Shown: positions 10,164-20,762 of the stretch, piece by piece | Layout: every line of letters begins with the position of its first letter | Numbering within the stretch: the first letter of the stretch is position 1 | Source: Phialocephala subalpina | Lineage: Eukaryota; Ascomycota; Leotiomycetes; Helotiales; Mollisiaceae | Direction: 5' to 3' | Length of the DNA stretch: 64,000 nucleotides | Assembly: GCA_900073065.1 (NCBI GenBank) | Contig: FJOG01000015.1 | Span: 1,320,119-1,384,118 of the forward strand | Notes under the pieces: generated by a model | Database searches by the model: none | The model's input: the letters and a program-made list of their open reading frames with translations, nothing else | Told to the model about the DNA's origin: nothing | Program-made: the position numbers and the translations under genes

Positions 10164-13100
10164 ATGCATCGCCTACCTGCACCTGGATCGTGTGCTGCGG
10201 GGCCATCTTCGGAGGGACTATTAACGGATGGTCGAGTCTCCACCAGAACGCTGGGAAAGCGACCTCAAAACTCGCTTGCCAAGCATGCAGAGGAGGCCGT
10301 GGTTGAAGACGACGACGACGAACCTTATCCAGACAGCTTTGTTTCGTACTCACAGAGATCTAAAGCCAGAAGCAGCACCGAGGAACCATGTGACTTTATC
10401 GGGATGATCTCGATGATATCAGAGGTGTACAGGAGAGGCATTTATATAAAAATGCTGACACTGGACTACGAAGACTGGGAAGAGCTTGAACAAGGAGCGA
10501 CTTTCCACGTGAGCAGATCAGAATATCGCTTTTCTGCCGTCTCGTCGACAAACAATCGAATCAAAGAAACTGTCACAAACAAACTCGTACTGAAACGTAC
10601 CCTTCGTGAAAAGGTAGAGGTGGCAGATATCCGAAGCTTTTTTGGAGAGTTGCGTGTTCTCGATCACTTCCACGCCCACCCCTTCATTGTGAAGCTGAGG
10701 GGAATTGGATGGTTTGACGATTTGAGTGATGACCTGGTACGCACTCCAAGACCTGCTCTCCTTCTTGAGGAGGCGAGCAATACGTTGTCGTATCTGGTTG
10801 GCCCAGATGTCTCTCTTGAGTTCCAGGACAAGCTTAGAATCCTGGCCGAAGTCGGTTCGGCGCTGGAGGCACTACACAGGTCCAGAATAGCGCACGGCGA
10901 CGTCAAACCTGCAAATGTTCTCCTGTTTCGTACATTGATTCCCAGGGAAGGGATCTTGGTCGACTCCTATGTTGCCAAATTGTCGGATTTTGGCTCAGCT
11001 ATGTTCGATACTGGTTTCAGTCAACCGTTCCCCCTCGGCACACTCGGATACACTGCCCCCGAGATTGATAGCGCTGCAGAAGACGAGCGTGTAACTTTTC
11101 AAGCTATTTTACAGACGGACGTTTGGTCCTTTGGGGTGATGTGTGCTGTGATTATTTGCAGTTCTCGTACTGTACTGAACCAAACGTCTAGCCCGCAATC
11201 GCGGGTTGAGAGCATATATTTGAAAGTCAATCAGATCTTGGAGAGCTCAGCGGCAGAACCAGCAATCATGCGAGATATCCATGCCTTACTTAATCACTCC
11301 GTGGCGGTATTGCCTCACCGCCGTCGCCTCGACTATATCGTTGACAAGCTTGACTGCTATCAATTCCAGGCTAGAAAACCAAGGTATGAGGCATTATGAG
11401 GGGCACAGAAACTTACTATCTTGCTAACAATTTCTAGTTACGATCACCCCGGCAACCTCCCAAGCGCCCCTGGGTGTCGTCTAACCATAAGCTACGAGAA
11501 TTTCAAGCACCTCGCGGGGTCTATCAAAGACTTCATTGTACAAAACCTCGAAGCAGTCGCTGGTTCCAACGACACACGCTCGTCAATGGCATCATGGGAA
11601 CTCGGCGTGATTTATCTCTCCCACTTCGCTGATCCAGACTCTTCTATCGAGAATGGATTGGGGTATATACGTCGTTCGGCAGAGTTGGGAGACCCCAGGG
11701 CCAAGGCTCTTGCACATCGCCTACACGAGGCCTTTGACAGCCGCTGTATACAAGAAATTCCGCATCATACTCGCCTTGAGTGGCTTCAAGATGCCGTATG
11801 TGCCGGGTCTCCAGTAGCCACGGCAGAGCTCACAGGTCTAGATTCTTCCTTGGCAGAAAAGGCTCGGGCTTCTCATGCTGCGTTTTGTTACGACGCCGTT
11901 AGGTCTGACATTGCTGACAAGTGGGACGCTTCGGTTCTTGTATCAGAACGAGGTGACACGGCTTTACATCAGTTTGCTGCCACTGGAAGGGTCTCCGACG
12001 TTGAATCTCTCTTGACCAATGACTTGATCGATATCGATGCGCGGAACGAGGATGGGGAAACTCCTTTGTTGTCTGCTTGTCGCTTCGGGCAATCAGAAAC
12101 GGCACTCTTGCTAATGCATAACGGGGTCGACGCGTCAATTGTTAACAACCTTGGTGAGAACGGCCTGCATTTTGCTTGGTGTTTCGATACGGCCTCTAGC
12201 GTGAAGGTGGTGGAAAAACTCATCACTAACGGCGCGAGTCTGGAAGCTAAATCCATTGCAAGATATGTTATTCCAGGTCTGGATCTGCTCCCCATTACTT
12301 CTGGCACACCAATTCAACGGGCTGCTGCACGCCGTCGCTTGGATCTTGTGCTCCTCTTTCAAGAGTACGAAAACAACATAGACCCTGGAAATGGAAACAC
12401 AGCCAGACGGATGCTGGTATGGGCATTGAGATTACACGACACAGAGCTCCTAGAGTTCATGCTCAGCTTCAGTACGCACCATGAGTCACGCAGAGATGAC
12501 TTGACTCAAATCTCAGACACGAAATGGCTCTATCGAGGAGAACAACTGTCGTTGCTTGGAGCTGGCTGTGCCGGTTGGGTTTCCGGGACACAGAACGGCT
12601 GTGACTTACCCTTACGATTCTGGCTCGCCTGTTCCTTTGGTAAAGCATGGAGAAGTGTCATTCGAGCTTCGTTCGATATCCTTGTAGAGTTTCTCAAGAC
12701 AGAGCATATCGATCTAGAACGAAGCATAGACGACGCCATACTCTGGGCTTTCCGTGAATCCCAATATGATACCATGACGACACTTTTGCATCTGAAGTTT
12801 GAGAAAACAGATGGGCTACGCTCTCGTCTCCCAAGGCACGATGTGCTCAACTGGACTTTAGACGCCATAAATTTATCCATTATGTAAGATTCACAACACT
12901 CCAGAAAGTCACAGCTCTCAGCTTGGCTAATCATATCCCTAGACGACCGCAGGAAGCTCATCTTATCGACCTCATCTTCTATGATGTGGATCGTGGAACC
13001 TTGGCCCAACAATCATTGGTATCAGGAGATCGTTACATGTTCAGACTCTTGACTCAGTGCTACCATGCTAATGCTGCTCTACCCGCCCCGGCACCAACAG

Positions 13101-14437
13101 CGAAAGCACGGCGTCTGACGCGCAAGAACAACATTCTTGGGAACAAAATGAATCTTTACTCTGTGCTAGCCTACACGGTTCATAGAGACACTTGGTTTGC
13201 GTCAGTTTTCCCACAATGATACCCATTAGATATATTCGAAGCTAATGGACCGTTATAAAGTAACGAGCTTCAGAGATTGCAAGTCTTGCCCACATGTCCT
13301 TGGGAATCGCTTCCAATCCGTTCGGTAACCGCGACACGGGACCGCCGCCCCCCCTTGTACATCCCTCCCCTCTTACATGCAGTCGGGACCCACTCCTGGG
13401 TCTACTTTTGGTGGCTCATTAACTCTTGTGCCTCAATAGAGGAGGAGGTAACCCCTGGGCTCGACATCCTCGGCGCTATCATGGCCACTCGCTCCCTCGA
13501 AACTATCAGATTCTTCTTCAAGGGAGTTTCAGTATGGCAGGGAGGCGCAGCACTGTTGCCGTCTCAGTACAGAGAAGCTGGCGGCTACTTTGTCTTCCGC
13601 CTTTTCTACGACGCCCGTAATCTCGACATCAGCATTGTGCGTCAATTGGATGGGGACTTTTTAGATGGGTATTCGGGTCGTCTAACAAGAGAGCTCCGCG
13701 GAAAGCAACAAGAAGATCAGACACAGTGCTTTAAGTACTTGCTGCGGAAGTACCCCGATGCCGCTAATTCACTGCCTGCACCAAGTCTACTAGGCATAAT
13801 CCCTCGCGCGCAGCTGTCCATTCTCTATCAGGCATCGAATCTAGGTTCAGGTACTAGTTACCTTAAGTTGGTCGTCGAAACGTGGAAGACTCGTGCGACT
13901 GAGTTCCCGAAACAGGATCTGTTAAGCTACTTTTGGTCCTCTCCACTGGACAGACTTTATGCAAGTGAAATGAAGTGTGTCCTCAAAGCTGGACCGGACC
14001 TTAATTACCGCCATATTTGTCCCAGCTTGCTTTGGTTCAAACCTTACTTTGCATTGATAGGAGTTTTGGGAATTGCTTTGCTATTCATACAATACAGGTT
14101 CGCAGAGGTTATAAGCACGGAAACTCAGCTTGTGGATCGCTTTCTCTTCCTTACGGATCTGATGTGGGGCATGCCTGGGTTGATAATCCTAATGTGCCTT
14201 TGTAGTATAGGCACTTTTAATATCTTAGCATTCTTCGCGACGTGTATCGCTCATTTGCGATCGACGGGGTTGTTATTTTACTATGTTGGCTTAGGGACGC
14301 TATTGTGCAGTGTTGCTATTGCTCTGGGTGTGAAATCAGATCTTTTAATTGTTTTGTGGATACGTTGTTACTTATGGTTGCCCGGTTTCCAAGAGCTCGG
14401 TCAAATAACTCAACCAATGCCAACAAGTCGATATTAA
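10164..14437 (+). CDS. Protein kinase - ankyrin - transmembrane protein
   Basis: Four exons (10164-11383, 11438-12883, 12943-13200, 13261-14437) with introns of 54, 59 and 60 nt, all GT-AG, give 1,366 residues in an unbroken frame. The kinase domain spans about residues 110-395: VLKR (near 142) supplies the ATP-binding Lys, HGDVKPANVLL (near 244) is the catalytic loop, LSDFGSA (near 273) holds the metal-binding Asp, and GTLGYTAPE ends the activation loop, so it should be active. A Sel1-like stretch (YIRRSAELGDPRAKALAHRL) and ankyrin repeats follow (about 575-690; GDTALHQFAATGRVSDVESL). About three hydrophobic helices occupy residues 1234-1355. The architecture suggests a membrane-anchored kinase with a protein-binding sensor. 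The first ~80 residues are low-complexity, so the true start could be further downstream. It resembles fungal self/non-self and stress-signalling kinases, but I know no exact named homologue. Confidence 0.8.
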
Positions 14438-14439
14438 TT

Positions 14440-14880
14440 ACCTAGTTTAAATATTTCAAATATACTTAATTACTTTAATATAATTAGAAAATATTAATTA
14501 TTATTCTTTATTTTATTAATTTAATTTAATTAATTAGTATTTTTGTAAAATTAATAAAATTAATAAAATTAATAAAATTAATAAAATTAATAAAATTAAT
14601 AAAATTAATAAAATTAATAAAATTAATAAAATTAATAAAATTAATAAAATTAATAAAATTATATTTTACTTTTCATTAAATTATTATTATTGGAATTAAA
14701 AACTTTATTTTATAATAAGAAATTATTTTCTATTTTTTAATTATACTTTTATTTTATTTTGTATTCTTCTAATATAATATACTTACTTTAATCTTACATT
14801 TTACACTAATCGCGGGTTTAAACTCAATTAATTAGTATAATATTTTAAGGTAAAGAAATATTTAAATTAACGTTTGCATT
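14440..14880. repeat. AT-rich tract closing the first accessory segment
   Basis: Nearly pure A/T sequence, starting directly after the stop codon of the kinase-ankyrin gene. It contains a 9-bp tandem repeat (listed separately) and poly-A/T runs. The following bases to 15,094 hold no gene. Two loosely similar copies of a GTTTG...GCATT[G/A]CCATCT string occur at about 14872 and 15003. Confidence 0.8.
14546..14660. repeat. 9-bp AT minisatellite
   Basis: About 12.8 perfect tandem copies of the unit TAAAATTAA over 115 bp. The repeat is clean while the flanks are irregular, so it probably expanded recently by slippage within the AT-rich tract. Confidence 0.95.
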
Positions 14881-15094
14881 AGAAAAGCATTGCCATCTAA
14901 GTTTATCAGTTTAGTCTTCTCCCAAAGAACTCTAAGAGCAACCCAGATATCCCTCTCAAACTAAGTCAAGAAACTTAAATTGAAGGAATGTTGAAGTCGA
15001 CGTTTGAAAAAGGCATTACCATCTGACCCCACCAAAGTGAGGTCTTTCGCCAATGAAACATGCCCCTACCACCACCCCATCACCAATACCCCTC

Positions 15095-16011
15095 TCAACA
15101 TCCAGCCATATGAACGATAACGTTGTAATTCGCGTTATCGAAAATCTGCCCGCAAGACATCGGTGTATTGTGACCCCAGATCACACGGCAATAATTAATG
15201 ATCTGGCCAGCGTAGAAAGCGACATCCTTGCAAGAAATCACCAAATCGCCCTCGTTGTCGTTGCAGAGGTAGATGGCTGCGCTGTAGGAGCATGATACTC
15301 TCACACTGTTTTGTTATCGTCAGCTTCAGCTCGGAAAAGGGCGGGGGAGGTGATATCTTACCAATTCCCAGGTCCACCGCCAGTATTGCATACGCCTTGG
15401 AAGTTGTTAAGGTAATTGATCCCGTCGACGAGCACCGCAACCTCGGCAGGAAGCCAGTTAGGTTGTCCGTTGATGGGGCAGCAGTAGTGGTCTCCTCTTG
15501 GTGATGGGTTTCTCGACTCAAGCTGAGCGAGGCCGACGTTGGAGGTGGGAAGATATGCGGCGGTTGGATTGGCGTTGGCTTTTGCGTTGGCGACGACTTC
15601 GGGGTATTGGGAGGTGAAGTTCGCGTACATTTCCTGTTATCCTGTCAATTTTGATCCTGAAAGAAGAGTCGAAGACTTGATCGAGAAAGTTTAGGCAGGC
15701 ATGGGAGGATGAAAACGCTGGCCGGTGTGAATCAAACCACATCGTCCATTCGCTGCTCGGAGTTGAAATTGAAGTTGAAATAACGTACCTCGATGGTTCC
15801 GGAAAGCTCAACTTCAACACCATGAAGTGTGCCCTTGAAACCCATTGCGCCAGAGATAGTGTAGCCTTCTGGGACCTCGATCGTGCTCTCGGAGCCGATT
15901 GCGAGGCCGGAGACTAGGATCTGGGGTTGTTGTTAGGATTGGGATTGGATGAGGGGAGAATCAGCGCCTTACGAGGGGGAGGAAGGTGAGCAGAAAAGCG
16001 AAGAGCTTCAT
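15095..16011 (-). CDS. Small secreted cysteine-rich protein
   Basis: Four exons (15973-16011, 15789-15920, 15362-15633, 15095-15305) join in frame to 217 residues. The start MKLFAFLLTFLPL gives a hydrophobic signal peptide. Cysteines cluster in the C-terminal half: a YCCPING motif, then GVCNTGGGPGNC, RVSCSYSAAIYLCND, a CKD and two further Cys. These suggest several disulfides in an exported protein. One possible N-glycosylation site (NFT) lies near the exon 3 start. I have seen this arrangement in uncharacterised secreted proteins of plant-associated ascomycetes but cannot name a function. It is not an Ecp2/Hce2 domain. The second intron is long (155 nt). A TATA box lies about 160 bp upstream. 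Confidence 0.8.
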
Positions 16012-16170
16012 GATTGTGTTGTGTGTCATTTTGACTTCGTTGTGTTGTTGTTCTTGATTGAGTTGAAGGAGGAGGAAGTTATTTGTTTGTGTGATGGAGT
16101 GGTTGAAGAGGATGAAGGTTGAAAGTATGAGGTTGTTGAAGGGAGGTTGAAGTTGGGGTTGGGGAGGTGG

Positions 16171-16180
16171 TTTTATAGAG
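16171..16180 (-). promoter_or_regulatory. TATA box of the secreted-protein gene
   Basis: On the minus strand the bases read CTCTATAAAA, about 160 bp upstream of the ATG at 16011. A CT-rich stretch separates the two, as is common in fungal promoters. Confidence 0.5.
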
Positions 16181-17237
16181 AGCGAAACAGGAGAAAGATC
16201 GAGACTACGGCCTTGCTTTCAATGGGTGAACTCGGTCGGTCGGTCGAAATCTGAGCCCTGGGAGTCCAGATGGATCGATTCAATGAGGATATAGCCTTGC
16301 AAGAAGTGAATCAGGTTCAGAACTGCAACCTTGGTAAGTATCTTGAAGCCAATGCTCTCAATATCCTAGTCTTCTCTGACCTTTCTTGACTTACTGTCTC
16401 TGACTAACGACTGTCGTTCGTTGATACCTTGAGACTTCACTACATGCAGTCTCTCAGCTCAACCTGGCTTTCCCGATTGTTCATGACAAAAATGGAGGTT
16501 GAAGATGAGGCTTCAAGCTAATTGCTTAGACAGGGCACGCAGGCACATCAAATAATCAAGAAAAGCTAGCAGACAACACCTCATTTGAAAGCGAGAACTA
16601 CATCTAGAGGAATCAGACTCTTGGCATATAGTACCGGGCAACGGGGTGAACATGAATCACAATTAGAGAAAATACCATATCTGAGTGTGCAAATGCTCAT
16701 GCTTGGAACATACTTGCCAGGTGAAGTTTGCTTGTTCGGCGTTCGCGGTGAGACACGATTTTGCTTTTGTATTAGCACTGTGTTCCTATTGGTGGGGCAG
16801 AGACCTGTACTGAGAAGCGGTGAGGTGTTGATGTGCGCACGGTACCATGAAGTGGAAAATAAGGAAAAGCGAAGCGAATGCAAAGGTGTGATGTGTTATG
16901 CGCCTAGCCCGAGTATTGATAGGCAACCGAGCCGTTACACAGAAGCATTAGAAAATATTCCTGAATGATAAACAGCGAACTATAGGAGGTTTCTGATATT
17001 ACGTCACTGAAAATTCAAAATCACGATCACAATCAAAAGAAAAATGGGTTTGGCAAAGCGTTGATATTGCTCTACCAGGGTATTGGGTGTGAGTGGATCA
17101 CAAATCCATGCATGCATCAGCTCAGCTCTCCTAGCTAGCTATCCGTCCATCCATTCCCAGACGCCAAATGAAATCCATGCCAGCCATCCATCCGTCATCG
17201 TACAAACGAGGTGTTGGTTGATGTGTAGGTTGAGCAT
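16181..17237. other. Intergenic region, no supported gene
   Basis: A frame of 127 codons (16585-16968, plus) and overlapping frames on the other strand have no family resemblance and no splice pattern. Short direct repeats such as GGTCGGTCGG (16230-16240) and CATGCATGC are visible. The right end is probably the 3' flank of the grg-1 homologue. Confidence 0.5.
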
Positions 17238-17580
17238 CTAGTGCTTAGCAGCCTCTGTTCAATTGTTAGCATGCGTGTAGATATGGGTTTGGAAAAGAAG
17301 AAAACATACCCTTGTGGACATCAGCCTTGGTCTCGTGAGAGGTTTGGTCGAACTTGTCTCCAACGGCATCCTTGGCAGCGGTGGCACGGCTGCTGAGGGA
17401 AGCATCGTTGTCCTTGGCGACTTGCTTGTTGGCCTCCTTGGAAGCTTGAGCACCGGTACCTTGGACGGACTCGGCGACGTAGTTGGCGGCGTTCTGGGAA
17501 GAAGTTGTCAGTGTTTGATCTTGCAGAGGTTGAAGAGGGAGAAGGGGAAGGAAGTATGAGCCTACCTTGATGGTCTCCAT
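17238..17580 (-). CDS. grg-1: Glucose-repressible protein, GRG-1/CCG-1 family
   Basis: Three exons (17566-17580, 17310-17493, 17238-17254) encode 71 residues, the usual size of Neurospora GRG-1/CCG-1, a small hydrophilic protein that becomes very abundant on glucose starvation and is clock- and stress-controlled in Neurospora. The family signature is plain: METIK, then NAANYVAESVQGTGAQASKE, then an Ala/Lys-rich helix, ADVHK, and the terminus EAAKH. Both introns are canonical (72 and 55 nt). The first exon encodes only METIK and the last only the EAAKH end, matching the layout known for this family. The promoter carries a TATA box inside an inverted AGGGGT repeat and several AGGGG/CCCCT boxes, fitting stress and carbon control. 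Confidence 0.95.
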
Positions 17581-17678
17581 TGTGATTGAAAGGTTGTTTG
17601 TTTGAGGTTTGAGTTGTTGAGTTGAAGTTGATTGAAGTTTGGAAGATGTGATCGTTGATGAAAAGAAGAACTGGCTGG

Positions 17679-17931
17679 AGGGGTAGAGGAGGGGTCTTAT
17701 AAACCCCTCGCGGTCGGTTGAAGCCTTCGTGACGCTCTAGCCCATGACGTCGCCAGCATCATTTGAAGCAAGCAGAGCAGGAGAAAGGGGGCCATTCAGT
17801 CGTCATCCGCATTTGGTAAGGCTGAAATTGAAGAGACGAGAGTGGCACAAACGCCAGTGAGGCTCGACGTCAGCGGGGCAACGTCAGACCCTGTGATTGG
17901 TTCGCTAAAGCTTTACCCCTCGAAAACCCCT
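17679..17931 (-). promoter_or_regulatory. grg-1 promoter: TATA box and stress-type AGGGG boxes
   Basis: On the minus strand TTTATAAG (17696-17703) lies about 118 bp upstream of the grg-1 ATG. It is bracketed by AGGGGT (17690-17695) and its inverse ACCCCT (17703-17708). Further AGGGG/CCCCT boxes lie at 17679-17683, 17916-17920 and 17927-17931, and an ATTGG (inverse CCAAT) at about 17896. AGGGG is the stress-response element bound by Msn2/4-type zinc-finger factors in yeasts. Its use here is inferred. Confidence 0.5.
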
Positions 17932-19284
17932 ATACGTCATTGACCACTAGCCAAACCTCCTCAAATCATGTGGAACGACAAGCAAATACTATTGCAGAAG
18001 CAGTTTAACCCTCAAACTCCTCGGTGTGGCTGTGCCAACATTTGCTGGCTGGAACTTGGAGCATTTCATGTGTCAGGAACTTGTTCTGCGGTGACGGAGC
18101 TCAGGTCCGGAGATCTGGAGCTCAAACTCTCAAGCAAAAGGATCCGAGGCATGCAGACATCGCCGTCCCTACCCGCTGTGGAGAGAGCTGTTTGCCCTGC
18201 AACGAATGGCACTTGTCACTTCGCACAGAGATCTGTTCTCAGGGGCAAAAGGATCTCATGTGATGCTCGAAATATGGCGCAAACTGCTGCATGCATGCAT
18301 GCACGTTGCGCGTTCCAGCTGCACGCACGTCCAAGATTTGCAGTACATCGATTTCTTGAATCTGCATCCTTCGATTCCGATCCCAACTGCGAACGTCATT
18401 TTTCGACATCGAGTTCCACATGCCCACATGCGGATTGTTGAGCATCACGGGATGGATGTTTCCAAGGTATGGACCGGTCTGGACCCGTCACTTGTTGCTC
18501 GTGGCTGCAATCAACCAGCTGGCCCGGTTTAGCCTGTTCGGACCCTTTGAACTTCCACGGGATGACGAGCTTTTCAAGGAACGGGGACAGGTACGCACCT
18601 CGAATGCTTCTCTCTTCCGTGATGTTGATAGAGGACGACGGCGACGACCGTGTGAAGAGGAAGCTTCTGGAGCTTCACGATGCCTCAGGGGAACTCCAGC
18701 GGCAAATATTCCTGCAACAACCAAGTCTGTCCAGTTCCTCGACAAGATTCTACAAGCCAGCAGCATTAGAATCAGCTCCGAGAGCAACCTAGCGAAAGAG
18801 AGACAATATTTTCCTCCGGTGCTGGTCCTGTCAGCCTTGTCTGAAATGTGCTCATGGTGTTGAGTTGTATCCTTTCTGAGGTGGGTGTTTGTACAGAATC
18901 CAACCGACTCTCCCAATGTACTGTACAATATACGCAGAACGCTCAAGTCCAGCCAGACGCCTCCCGAACGCTGCTCAAGATCCGAATTCCCTCTAGCTTT
19001 CACTTTGGAATACGTCCTCAGAAACCTTCCTCCCGGATCCTGGACGATGGTATTGTTGGAGATGCTGAAAGTTCACAGCATCAAACCCATTCCTGTCTGC
19101 CACCTTAAGGCAGACCTCCAATCCATCTGCCAATAAGAATCGTTTCCTCCTCGACAATATTTCTTCGGATATTGAACGTTCAAGCTCTCCCAGCCTCGCC
19201 GTCCATCAACTCTCGGAACATCTCCAATGATCCCTCAACCCAGGCTTTCTCCCTAACCATACGCCATGGCAAATTCTTTCAACT
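17932..19284. other. Intergenic region, no supported gene
   Basis: Frames of up to 171 codons (18488-19003, minus) and 157 codons (17968-18441, plus) overlap each other and show no domain or intron logic. A GCATGCATGCATGCA run lies near 18291-18306. I see no gene. Confidence 0.45.
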
Positions 19285-20443
19285 TCAGAGCCTCAATATC
19301 TCCCCTCCTTGTCGTATTCCACCCCGAAACAAATTCTCAATTACCCTCCCACCCAGTATCGTCTCCTTCACAATTCCCTCAACATGTCTTGGCTCCACCC
19401 TCCCATACCAAATCCCACACCCTGCCAATTCACTCTCCCTGCCATCCCTCGTCTTGGTCCCTGGTGGAATATACAAAATCACATTTCCGGCAAATTTGTG
19501 GCCTCCGATATGGCTGATCAGTCCTACTCTTGCAGTCCTGGGAACCCCCTCAGCAGCAGAGCCTGAAATCATATCCCTCTCCCTCCCATCCCCAACATCC
19601 ACGGCCCCTTTCAAGACTTGAAAGCCGCCATTGGGTAGTTGTTTCTCGAATTCCTCCCTCAGCACCGGCCCAAGAACACCACACCTCATATCCCGTCCTC
19701 CGTGCCCACAGATCAACACCACCACATCCTTGACATCCCTTACCCCAGGTAGGAATCTGCCTTGGTCCTCGTTTCTTGTCAAGCGGTCTTTGTGAATTGG
19801 CGACAGATTGGAATGGGCAGGATGTAACTTCTTTGGCAGCAGATACCCCTTCACGAGCGCTTGGACGGAATCGAATGATACGCGGGGAAGGAAGGGTACG
19901 TATTTAAAGGAAGGGAAGAGATAGGTGGATGTGGTTTGTATTTCGGATCGTGAGGGGATGGAGGAGGGGAATGACGAGTTCGTGATTGAGACGTGGTGGT
20001 ACGGCTATAAGCAAATCCAATCAGTTTCAGCTCCGAAATATTACATACTGAGAAGGGACACTGGAGCAAGTAGATAGAGTATTAGGAAGACGAACATCGG
20101 AATACATCCCACCCCGTCCCATCAATTCCTTGATATCCGCCGCTAAATTATCCCCCGAATTCTCGTCCTCGATTCGTGATAGCCAATCATCCTTGCCCGT
20201 ACAGATCACTACCTGCTCTGCGTATGCTGCCATCGTGCCATTGAGTGGTTTCGAGTGATCTATCTCGAGTCCGTCCGGCAGAGGAGGCATCTCCGAGCAA
20301 GAACAAGTCGGTGACGGACATGTTGGTATTGTTGGAAAGGGCGGTTCATGGTGGCGGGTTGAGATGCGGCGGAGGATTGGAGAGGAGATGGAGGAGGGGC
20401 GGAGAGAATGCCATGTTGACCTTGCTATGGGTCGTAGAAACAT
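19285..20443 (-). CDS. AIM32: AIM32-like mitochondrial thioredoxin-fold [2Fe-2S] protein
   Basis: Two exons: 20045-20443 and 19285-20004, with a 40-nt intron whose GTAATA donor restores the frame; a nearer-consensus GTATGT four bases upstream would not. The product is 372 residues. The start MFLRPIARSTWHSLRPSS is Arg/Ser-rich like a mitochondrial presequence. CPSPTCSC follows near residue 40. The C-terminal half has ICGHGGRDMRCG, a CX8C pair, and ISHIGGHKFAGN, an HX3H pair, which together form the Cys2His2 [2Fe-2S] ligand set described for yeast Aim32, plus GIWYGRV. Aim32 works in mitochondrial thiol redox quality control. The gene diverges from MTQ1 across 319 bp. The exact intron boundary is the least certain part. 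Confidence 0.9.
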
Positions 20444-20762
20444 GAGGCGGATTGAGAGGAAAGTTGGAGAATGTTTCGGTGAAGATGCGATAGGCTCAAT
20501 CTTATCAGATGAATTTGTTGCGCTGTTGGTGCTTCTCGGCTGCTGGACAATTTTCCGCCATGGAGATTTCAAACATCTCGAGCTCTTCTTGACCATAACT
20601 CCGTGCTCGATTGTCAGTCACTCTTTTGATATTTTTCAAGTTCTAATCGGACTTTTTGATTCGTGGTCTGATCATTCATGAATATCTCAAATTCTGAGCG
20701 GCGAACCAACAATCATTTGTGAGCTTCTAAAGGTTAAGCTCCAACGCCTCTTTTTCACTCTC
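20444..20762. promoter_or_regulatory. Bidirectional promoter of AIM32 and MTQ1
   Basis: Only 319 bp separate the two proposed start codons, so both transcripts must start within or near this stretch. The open frame of AIM32 continues upstream into it, so its start could be earlier (20596), but the later ATG gives the better presequence. No TATA box is obvious on either side. Confidence 0.5.

Noticed and set aside
16585..16968. A 127-codon plus-strand frame between the secreted-protein and grg-1 genes
   Set aside because: No domain, no splice or promoter signals, and an equally long antisense frame.
18488..19003. A 171-codon minus-strand frame upstream of grg-1
   Set aside because: Composition is random-looking, plus-strand frames of similar length overlap it, and nothing is recognisable.
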